A stretch of DNA of 64,000 nt from Aureibaculum algae (lineage in GTDB: Bacteria; Bacteroidota; Bacteroidia; Flavobacteriales; Flavobacteriaceae). A program made the position numbers and the translations under genes. The first letter of the stretch is position 1; every line of letters starts with the position of its first letter. The stretch lies in NCBI RefSeq assembly GCF_006065315.1, contig NZ_CP040749.1:1874501-1938500 (forward strand), given 5' to 3'. The notes under the pieces were generated by a model, which saw only the letters and a program-made list of their open reading frames with translations, did no database searches and was not told where the DNA came from. Shown here one piece after another: positions 33,680 through 40,932 of the stretch.

Positions 33680-34804
33680 ATGGAGGAAGATTTAAAACAT
33701 ATTGACCTCATAGATAAATACCTGTCAGGATCTTTGAAAGGGAGCGAAGCAATTACATTTCAAGATTTATTTAAAAATGACTCTGATTTTAAGCAAGAAG
33801 TTGAAATATACAAACGTATTTATGATAAAATTGAGTCTCGTGGCGAAACAAATTTCAAGAAACGATTAGATATTTATCATAAAGAATATTTAGCAGAGAA
33901 ATCAGGTAAACCAAAAGGTATTTATAAAAAAATAATCATATTTAGTAGTATTGCTGCTGCTCTTATTTTTGGCATTTTTATATTTAATAGTTATGAAGTA
34001 GGTCAGAAACCAATATTTAATCAACCTGATCCTGTTATTGTAGATTCAGAAAAAGATAGCCTTAAAATAAATAAAGATAATGATGAATTTCTAGAACATG
34101 AGAAAGTCATTGTTCAGGAAGATAATTCAACTGTAGATAGTACATATATACCCAATAATTCCGGGCATGAAACTCAATTATCAATCGGAGGTTTAAAGAA
34201 ACTACCTACTATTAATATTAGAAGTGCTAATTATCCCATAACCATACAATATTCTTTTGACCAAAATGAAATTATATTATTTGGAGACCCTTCCATTTCT
34301 GGATTACAGCTACAAATCCTAAAAAACAAATCTGACAATTATTTTTTAAAATATCAAGAGCAATATTATACTATCCCAAAATCAAAAGTAAGGAAAGCTT
34401 TAAAAATTGTTTCAGATTTTGAAGTAAAAACCGCAGTCACAAAGGAACAAATTACCGTTAAATTAAAAGGTATTGATGCCATAACCAGTGTTTTAAAGGA
34501 TATAGAAGTTTCTTATACAGGAAATAAAGTAGCAAGACCAACTTATATGTTTGAAGAAAAAGAAAACAGATTACATTTAATTATAAATGGTGATATTTCA
34601 ATTGATAAAACTAAACTTTATAAAATAATACAAAATGATGAGAGTAGTTATTTTCTAAAAATGGATAAAGCATTATATCATTTAAACTCAAAAGTAACTG
34701 AACCTACTCCATTAAAAGAAATTAATATTCTAGCAAATGATTTAACTCAGTTATTTAGAGAAGACACAGAATTACCAAAAGAGATGGTTTATTTGATTGA
34801 ATAA
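33680..34804 (+). CDS. Single-pass membrane protein, candidate anti-sigma factor
   Basis: 374 residues: a cytoplasmic N-terminal helical domain (HIDLIDKYLSGSLKGSEAITFQDLFKNDSDFKQEV), one membrane helix (about 84-103) and a large periplasmic part. The N-terminal layout (short helical region ending in a linker, then one TM) is that of anti-sigma factors in Bacteroidota, and it follows the sigma gene by 1 bp. The periplasmic part contains two related units (NKSDNYFLKYQEQYYTIPKSKV near 218 and NDESSYFLKMDKALYHLNSKV near 317), perhaps a sensor formed by internal duplication. No zinc motif. Anti-sigma role inferred. Confidence 0.55.
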   Translation: MEEDLKHIDLIDKYLSGSLKGSEAITFQDLFKNDSDFKQEVEIYKRIYDKIESRGETNFKKRLDIYHKEYLAEKSGKPKGIYKKIIIFSSIAAALIFGIFIFNSYEVGQKPIFNQPDPVIVDSEKDSLKINKDNDEFLEHEKVIVQEDNSTVDSTYIPNNSGHETQLSIGGLKKLPTINIRSANYPITIQYSFDQNEIILFGDPSISGLQLQILKNKSDNYFLKYQEQYYTIPKSKVRKALKIVSDFEVKTAVTKEQITVKLKGIDAITSVLKDIEVSYTGNKVARPTYMFEEKENRLHLIINGDISIDKTKLYKIIQNDESSYFLKMDKALYHLNSKVTEPTPLKEINILANDLTQLFREDTELPKEMVYLIE

Positions 34805-34816
34805 AAATATAATTAG

Positions 34817-34848
34817 TAGATGACGTTTTTAAATATTGGTTATTAATA
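34817..34848 (+). promoter_or_regulatory. Shared promoter-like motif B
   Basis: TAGATGAC, then TTTTTAAA, then ATTGGTTATT; nearly identical to motif C (38866) and similar to motif A (28982). It lies about 30 bp before the lipoprotein start at 34879. Confidence 0.5.
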
Positions 34849-34878
34849 AACATAATAACATATTTAAAAACAAACATC

Positions 34879-35415
34879 ATGAAAAATTTCAAAACATTAT
34901 CTACTATTTTAATTGCATTACTATTTATGTCAGCGTGTACAGCTGAAACAAATGAAAAAACTCCAATCATTTCAGGAGAAGGAATTATATCATTGACAGG
35001 TGATGATACAGCATCTGTAGGAAATAGCCTTAAGTTAGGTGCAATGGCTTATGGAAGAAAAGACCTAACAGGTACAGAAGAATCAATAATTATAGCTCCA
35101 GAAGAGAGCATAATTTCAGAAGATTCGCCTACATTATCTCCAAGTGATCCTGAATACGTAAGCTCTATCATAAATTTTAAAGATGATAAAAACGCATTTG
35201 TCATCGTTGCAACAAAAGAATTAGTATCAATAGTTATTGTTACTAATGGTATAAAAAGGAGATATGTATGTGATTCTAAATTTAATACATCTGTAAATTG
35301 TGGTGCAATTACAATAGATCCAAAAACTAAAAAAGTTATATTTTATGAAACTACAGTAAAAAACACAAATACTGGAACGCTATTAACTTTAAACGGAACT
35401 TTGACATGGAACTAA
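34879..35415 (+). CDS. Unknown lipoprotein
   Basis: 178 residues with a clear lipobox (LFMSAC, Cys20). The rest is acidic and S/T/E-rich around 60-95 (TGTEESIIIAPEESIISEDSPTLSPSDPE), then beta-rich with a Cys pair (RRYVCDSKFNTSVNCGAITID). No family recognised. It overlaps the next gene by 10 bp and is preceded by motif B, so the pair is a transcription unit of the cargo. Envelope location is likely. Confidence 0.6.
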   Translation: MKNFKTLSTILIALLFMSACTAETNEKTPIISGEGIISLTGDDTASVGNSLKLGAMAYGRKDLTGTEESIIIAPEESIISEDSPTLSPSDPEYVSSIINFKDDKNAFVIVATKELVSIVIVTNGIKRRYVCDSKFNTSVNCGAITIDPKTKKVIFYETTVKNTNTGTLLTLNGTLTWN

Positions 35416-35849
35416 AACTTCATAATAGAATCACGTTCAAGTCTATAAACACAGTTAGTTTGCTAATTTTACTTATTCTAGGTTACGCTACAACTTTAGA
35501 AGCCCAAAATTCAAATAGAATTAACCCAACTTTAGGTTTTTCTTGTTCTTTTGTAGGTAAACCTACAGCAGTAGTAATAAAAATATCAGAACTCATTGAA
35601 AATTCTCATTACGATAGTATTAAAGATTTATTGCATACAGGGAATGCTGCCGAAAAATATTTGGCAGTATTGCTTTGTGAAAAGTTAATGCAAGAGAAAA
35701 AGATTGCACTAACAATCTCAGAGAAAAAAACAATTAGAGCATTGTACCAATCAAAAGAAACCGTTACTATTTGCTCTGGCTGTACATATTTTAAAAAGAC
35801 AACTTTACATGCCTTATTAACTAGGGAAAGTTATTTTGCAGAAATATAA
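35406..35849 (+). CDS. Unknown secreted protein
   Basis: 147 residues with a hydrophobic N-terminal signal (about 16-34, ending TLEAQ). A helical mature region follows (ISELIENSHYDSIKDLLHTGNAAEKYLAVLLCEKLMQEKKIALTISEKKTIRALYQSKE) with a CSGC pair near 122. It looks like a small helical-repeat (HEAT-like) domain, but no family is recognised. It overlaps the upstream lipoprotein gene, implying coupled translation. Confidence 0.55.
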   Translation: MELKLHNRITFKSINTVSLLILLILGYATTLEAQNSNRINPTLGFSCSFVGKPTAVVIKISELIENSHYDSIKDLLHTGNAAEKYLAVLLCEKLMQEKKIALTISEKKTIRALYQSKETVTICSGCTYFKKTTLHALLTRESYFAEI

Positions 35850-35948
35850 AAAAAAAATGGGTAGCAAAAGTCATCAAAAAAGACGACTAAAATTATTGTT
35901 ATATTTATAGCTACATTTTTCAATACCACTAACCTTATTAACCCGTCT

Positions 35949-38855
35949 ATGAAATTATCACATTACGAATGGGATCCAGAAAAAGACCTCATTGCAGAAG
36001 GTGCTTCTGCCGAAGTTTTTAAAGCAAAAGATACTAATAGTCAAAACCGATTTGTTGCATTAAAAATATATAAGGAAGCTGTAATTAAAGGTACTACAGG
36101 AAACTCTAATCAAAAAAAATATACATTAGAAAAAGAGTTTCATAAAATAGACGGTTTATCACATACAAATATTGTGAGTTTTTATGGTCTTGATTATATA
36201 CAGCATAGTGATGCTATGGGTAGATCTTCAAGTTACCCAGTAATTATTATGGAATATGCAAGTGAAGGCACATTGCATGACCTTATAAAAACAGCTCCAA
36301 GTCAAAAAGTAATTGATAGCATTATACAAGATATTCTTAAAGGAGTTGATTACTTGCACAGTGAAGGAGTTATTCATAGAGATTTGAAGCTTGGTAATGT
36401 TTTAGTTTCGAAGAATAGAAAAGGTAAATTGATAGCTAAAATTACCGATTTTGGAATTAGCCGTGATGTTCTAGAAGATCAAACAATTAATCAGTCATTA
36501 ACCGAAGGCGTGGGCACACCACATTATATGTCTCCAGAACAGTTTTTCAAAAGGAAATTTGGCTTAGATGGGGAAATTAGTGAACGGACTGATATTTGGG
36601 CCATCGGCGTTGTAATCTATAGATTGTTAACGGGTAAATTGCCTTTTGGAGATAGCAACAAAGACTATGAACAGATACGAGATGCCATTGTTACCTATGA
36701 GCCAGATTATAGTTCGATACCGTCAAGGTATAAAAAAGGATTGATGTCTTGTTTTCAAAAAAAGGCAGAGAAAAGACCGAGAAATTTATCTGAATTGAAT
36801 CAACTTTTTCAAATAAAAGAAAAGAATGGCACATCTGATAATCAAGAATTTGAAACTGTAATTCTACCATTAGATAACAAAGATAACTCTTCCGATTTAG
36901 AATCTGAAATGGAAACACAAATTCCTACTTACTTAAAAAAAACAAAACTTGAAGAGAAGAATGAAGGGGTTAATCAAATTACTAAACTTCAAAAATATTT
37001 AGTAATAATATTTGGGTTAATTAATATTTCAGGAGTAATCTATTTTCTTTTTAATGAAAATGACTACATAAAGTTTTATATTATTTCAGCACTATATGTA
37101 TTAAGTACAATATATTTGATATTTTGTTTTTTAAAAGAAAAATCAAGTCTTCAATTTTGGAAATTCCTTATTCATGGGTTTTTATTATTTATTGCTATTT
37201 ATCTCGTAATCTTACTCTTGTTAAATATATCTAATCTTGATTTTCAAAGTTTCACTAAGGCAATATACTTTCTTGTTTTTCACTTTTTATTTATAGTATG
37301 GTTATCTGTAAAACAGTTGAAAATTAATTTGTATTTCAAGTTTAGAGATGAATTAGGGCTGTCTTTACTTATAACGATTTCAATATTAATATACTTGGCT
37401 TCTTATTGGTTTCCAATATATAACAAAGAGGTTGCAGTTAATCAAGTTGTTTATTTAATGTCTGATACGTTTTTGTTATTCTCGTTGGTGCCAAATATTT
37501 TCTTTATTGCTGCCTTGTTGATGTTTTTTTCGAAAAGACATACCAATAAGTTTAAAATAATATTAATATTATTTTTTAGTAGTCTATTAATTTCTTCAAT
37601 ATGGTGGTTGTTTTTAAATGAGTCTAAAGGGTATATTGGTTACTTTATAGGTATTCATGTACAAGAATTTAAAGCAGGATATTATTTATGGATAATCTCA
37701 ATTTTTATTGGCTTTAGTGCCATTCTTTATAAGAGTGCTAAAAGACAAACTTCAAGTAAATATTATTGGCCACTACTAGCAGGAATTCTCATTTTATGGT
37801 CTACTTCTTTTATGTTTAAAAAATCTCAATCCCAATTAGGATTCGATTTTAACAATAGCCTTAAGAATTTGAACCATTCCAAATTAGAAAAAACATTAAA
37901 TAATGGCGCAGATATAAAATGGAATTATAATGCTATGTCTAATGTTATTGGAAAATATTCTAATGAAAACTCTAACAATGTTGAACAAATTGTTAAAACA
38001 CTAATATTAAACGGATGGGATGGTGCCTCTTTAGATGGGGAATTTAGCCTTCAAAATGCTATTCAATCAAATAACATTTCAATTCTAAAGTTAATTTTAA
38101 ACACAAAGGCTGCTAAATATATTAATAATGAGCAATCAGATCGTGTGAGTTTATTAAAAAAAGGAATAGAATTAGACAATCCTGAAATGGTAGAATTAAT
38201 ATTAAAAGCTGGAGGAAAACCAGGGCTAGATGAAAAATTATTCAATGTGGAACGCTCTGAAAAAATGATTAAAGTATTAGGTGAATATAATATTAATACA
38301 CCTGAAATTTCTTATTTCGAAGATTTTGAAAAAGGTTCTAAAATATTTAAATCTAGTTCTGATTTAAATAATAGTTGGATTTACACTAAAGCTAACGGGT
38401 TTACAAGTAGAAGGTTTCAATTTTTAAAAAAATTAGATGACGGTAAATCAAGTAGAAAGAGTGCTCTTTTTAATATCGATTTAAAGGAACAATATACTAT
38501 TGAAGTTGAAACATCATCATTTTCAAAAGGCGTTGAATATGGAATCGTATTTGATGATACTGGTGATTCATTTTATATTGCGGCTATAAATGATAATTAT
38601 TATTCAGTTTATAAATATCAAAATAGTAAATGGACTACTCTAAAGCAGGTGCCCGTTAGTAAACGAACAACTAATGTTTTAAAGATTATTCGTAATGGTA
38701 ATTATGTGTCATGTTATTTAAATGAAGTGCTAAAGATTGATAAGCTGTATACTAAAAGTTTTCAATCAAACAAAATTGGTGTTATTATATCCAATACTAA
38801 GAAAAATAGTTTAGTGCAGTTTGATAACGTCAAAGTAACTGGAAAAATGAAATAA
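35949..38855 (+). CDS. Ser/Thr protein kinase, multi-pass, with ankyrin-like and LamG-like domains
   Basis: 968 residues. The N-terminal Hanks-type kinase (1-290) has Lys39 (VALKI), HRDLKLGN (143-150), DFG (167-169) and GTPHYMSPEQF. About nine hydrophobic segments follow (350-625), then ankyrin-like helices (about 640-765: LEKTLNNGADI, LQNAIQSNNISILKLIL, NPEMVELILKAGGKPG) and a C-terminal concanavalin/LamG-like beta domain (about 795-968, YFEDFEKGSKIF ... VQFDNVKVTGKMK). The glycine loop is atypical (AEGASAEVF). The kinase domain is a close paralogue of that at 40933. Likely substrates are the FHA-ABC protein or its partners (inferred). Confidence 0.9.
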   Translation: MKLSHYEWDPEKDLIAEGASAEVFKAKDTNSQNRFVALKIYKEAVIKGTTGNSNQKKYTLEKEFHKIDGLSHTNIVSFYGLDYIQHSDAMGRSSSYPVIIMEYASEGTLHDLIKTAPSQKVIDSIIQDILKGVDYLHSEGVIHRDLKLGNVLVSKNRKGKLIAKITDFGISRDVLEDQTINQSLTEGVGTPHYMSPEQFFKRKFGLDGEISERTDIWAIGVVIYRLLTGKLPFGDSNKDYEQIRDAIVTYEPDYSSIPSRYKKGLMSCFQKKAEKRPRNLSELNQLFQIKEKNGTSDNQEFETVILPLDNKDNSSDLESEMETQIPTYLKKTKLEEKNEGVNQITKLQKYLVIIFGLINISGVIYFLFNENDYIKFYIISALYVLSTIYLIFCFLKEKSSLQFWKFLIHGFLLFIAIYLVILLLLNISNLDFQSFTKAIYFLVFHFLFIVWLSVKQLKINLYFKFRDELGLSLLITISILIYLASYWFPIYNKEVAVNQVVYLMSDTFLLFSLVPNIFFIAALLMFFSKRHTNKFKIILILFFSSLLISSIWWLFLNESKGYIGYFIGIHVQEFKAGYYLWIISIFIGFSAILYKSAKRQTSSKYYWPLLAGILILWSTSFMFKKSQSQLGFDFNNSLKNLNHSKLEKTLNNGADIKWNYNAMSNVIGKYSNENSNNVEQIVKTLILNGWDGASLDGEFSLQNAIQSNNISILKLILNTKAAKYINNEQSDRVSLLKKGIELDNPEMVELILKAGGKPGLDEKLFNVERSEKMIKVLGEYNINTPEISYFEDFEKGSKIFKSSSDLNNSWIYTKANGFTSRRFQFLKKLDDGKSSRKSALFNIDLKEQYTIEVETSSFSKGVEYGIVFDDTGDSFYIAAINDNYYSVYKYQNSKWTTLKQVPVSKRTTNVLKIIRNGNYVSCYLNEVLKIDKLYTKSFQSNKIGVIISNTKKNSLVQFDNVKVTGKMK

Positions 38856-38865
38856 TCCTTATTAA

Positions 38866-38897
38866 TAGATGACATTTTTAAAAATTGGTTATTCATA
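38866..38897 (+). promoter_or_regulatory. Shared promoter-like motif C
   Basis: TAGATGAC, then ATTTTTAAA, then AATTGGTTATT; differs from motif B at only three positions over 27 bases. It lies about 30 bp before the gene at 38928. Confidence 0.5.
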
Positions 38898-38927
38898 TAT
38901 GAATGTTTAACTTAAAATTATTTAAAA

Positions 38928-39470
38928 ATGAAAACTATAAGAAAAATAACCTTGCTTTTTGCCCTTATTATGGCTGGTACTAGTTACTCACAAGAGTCAT
39001 CAAAAAATAAAGAAGAAAGTAAAATCAACAAAGAAATTGATAAAACTAGTAATGAAGTAAAAAGAACCAGCGAGACAGTAAATAGTGCTACAGATTCTAT
39101 TACCAGTACCATTAAACAGACGAAAAAATCAGTTAAAGATTTGAAAACTGCCATTTTTGGTGAAAGAAAGTCAAAAAAGAAAAAAGAAAAAACCAAAACA
39201 AATAAAGACTTGATTATTATCCAAATTGCTAATATAGCGTATAGCAATTCAAATTTAAAAGAGCTTCAAAATTCATTGTCTAAAATTAAAGGAGTTAAAA
39301 ATGTTTCTAAAAGCTATACCAATGGAAATGCCATAATCAATATAGCCACTAAAGAAAATGCAGACTTTCTTTGGCAGAACATTTCTGAAAGATTGAATAA
39401 GGTCTTTATTGTAAATGAAATGAATGAAAAAAACATTTTGTTAGACTATAAAGAGTCAGCCTCTAATTAA
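38928..39470 (+). CDS. Unknown secreted coiled-coil protein
   Basis: 180 residues: a signal peptide (1-21, ending SYSQ), a highly charged helical coiled-coil segment (22-90, lysine/serine/threonine rich, KINKEIDKTSNEVKRTSETVNSATDSI) and a basic patch (KSKKKKEKTKTNK), then a compact alpha/beta C-terminal domain (95-165: LIIIQIANIAYSNSNLKELQNSLSKIKGVKNVSKSYTNGNAIINIATKENADFLWQNI) with a ferredoxin/BON-like beta-alpha-beta look. First gene of the unit behind motif C. Not recognised. Confidence 0.6.
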   Translation: MKTIRKITLLFALIMAGTSYSQESSKNKEESKINKEIDKTSNEVKRTSETVNSATDSITSTIKQTKKSVKDLKTAIFGERKSKKKKEKTKTNKDLIIIQIANIAYSNSNLKELQNSLSKIKGVKNVSKSYTNGNAIINIATKENADFLWQNISERLNKVFIVNEMNEKNILLDYKESASN

Positions 39471-39504
39471 AAAACAGTCATTTAACCGAAAAACCATAAA
39501 TAAA

Positions 39505-40281
39505 ATGAAAAGTACTATACTAATTATATTAATTGCAATCTTAATACCAAATACTGCTTTTGCAAAAAGAGGTGGTGGCCTTTTTGGAAAAAGTGAACGC
39601 ATTATTAAAATTTCAGAAGTTGATGTTAAGGGGGCAGATGGAGAAGAATTGTTTTTGGCTTATAAAACTACACAAGTATTTTTTTTTATGGGTGCATATA
39701 TGTCTGATGATGGTTATGTGTTGGGAATCAAAAAAAGTTTTGGTTCATACTATCCTTTAAGTGAAGAAAAAATAAAGTCCTTACAAGAAAGTGGAGTATT
39801 ACCAGCAGCTTTACCAACCTATAAAATTCCTATATCTGAATGGTTATGGGGTTTTTCATTATGGATTTTACTTACTGTTTTAGGAGGCCTTTGGTTAATT
39901 ATGTTACCAAAAAAGAAAGATAGAAATTTCACGTCAGGATGTAATCATTATTTTGGAAAGGAAACTCCAGTAGATTTTAATAAAGCTTTGAATTATTTCG
40001 AAAAATCAGCAAATAAAGGGCATTCTGGAGCACTACATAATTTAGGCATTATGTATTTGAACGGACAGGGCGTCACAAAAAATAACGAGTTGTCAATAGA
40101 ATATTTCAAAAATGCCGCGAATGAAGGGTATGTAGATTCCATGTTCACATTAGGAAAAATCTATTCTGGAGGAACACTAACTAATAAAGATAATAAAAAA
40201 GCAATGCTATATTTTCAAATGGCTTGTGACAAAGGAGATGTGGAAGCTTGTACATCACTTAAAAACTTGCAAAACGCTTGA
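39505..40281 (+). CDS. Membrane protein with cytoplasmic Sel1 repeats
   Basis: 258 residues: an N-terminal signal sequence (1-20, NTAFA), an extracytoplasmic domain (about 21-110), one membrane helix (112-131, WGFSLWILLTVLGGLWLIML) and three Sel1-like repeats (about 143-255: DFNKALNYFEKSANKGHSGALHNLGIMYLNGQGV and two more). The topology places the Sel1 part in the cytoplasm. It could be the membrane adaptor that meets the Sel1 tail of the kinase at 40933. Function inferred from the neighbourhood. Confidence 0.72.
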   Translation: MKSTILIILIAILIPNTAFAKRGGGLFGKSERIIKISEVDVKGADGEELFLAYKTTQVFFFMGAYMSDDGYVLGIKKSFGSYYPLSEEKIKSLQESGVLPAALPTYKIPISEWLWGFSLWILLTVLGGLWLIMLPKKKDRNFTSGCNHYFGKETPVDFNKALNYFEKSANKGHSGALHNLGIMYLNGQGVTKNNELSIEYFKNAANEGYVDSMFTLGKIYSGGTLTNKDNKKAMLYFQMACDKGDVEACTSLKNLQNA

Positions 40282-40371
40282 TAGCTATATCCTGATTAAG
40301 AAAAAACTATAATTCAGTTTTCAGATAAAATTTATAAATTAGCTTGATAAAATCAAAAAATCGACATTATT

Positions 40372-40923
40372 ATGGAAAGTAGCAAAATAGAAATACCTTT
40401 AAGTAAGGGTAAAATGATATTTTTAATTTTGGGGTGTTTACTTTTTGTATTCCTTGGGGTTGCTATGTTTTTAAATGCAGAAGGAATGCAAACCAGAAGA
40501 ATCAATAACTCTTTAATCATAAGAATTATTTCAATAATTGGAGTTTTGTTTTTCGGATTTATTTGTATCTCTGTTGTTAAAAAAATTATAAAAAATGAGT
40601 CAGGATTAATTATTAATCATTTAGGTATTTGGGATAACTCAAGCGGTGTGAGTGTAGGTATGATAAAATGGAGTGATGTCATTGGAATTCGAAAAGCGAA
40701 AGCTTCTGGAACCAATTTTATCCTTATTGATGTAAATAACCCCGACTTTTATATAAATAATATAAAAGGTAGCATAAAAAAGCAGGCCATGAAAGCCAAT
40801 ATGAGAAAATATAACACCCCAATTTCAATATCAACCGCTGGCTTAAAAATTAGCTTTAAAAACCTTGAAGAATTAATAGAGCACGAATACAAAACAAACG
40901 TCAACACCAATATCAACCTATAA
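40372..40923 (+). CDS. STM3941-family membrane protein
   Basis: 183 residues, two N-terminal membrane helices (about 15-35 and 45-68) after the family's opening IEIPLSKGKM, then a PH-like cytoplasmic domain (SGLIINHLGIWDNSSGVSVGMIKWSDVIGIR, TAGLKISFKNLEELIE). This matches the STM3941 family, whose function is not established. It ends 9 bp before the second kinase gene and is therefore probably co-translated with it. Confidence 0.72.
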   Translation: MESSKIEIPLSKGKMIFLILGCLLFVFLGVAMFLNAEGMQTRRINNSLIIRIISIIGVLFFGFICISVVKKIIKNESGLIINHLGIWDNSSGVSVGMIKWSDVIGIRKAKASGTNFILIDVNNPDFYINNIKGSIKKQAMKANMRKYNTPISISTAGLKISFKNLEELIEHEYKTNVNTNINL

Positions 40924-40932
40924 ATCAAACCA

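Noticed and set aside
34755-34970. Reverse-strand 71-codon ORF across motif B
   Set aside because: Antisense to the lipoprotein gene start; no coding evidence.
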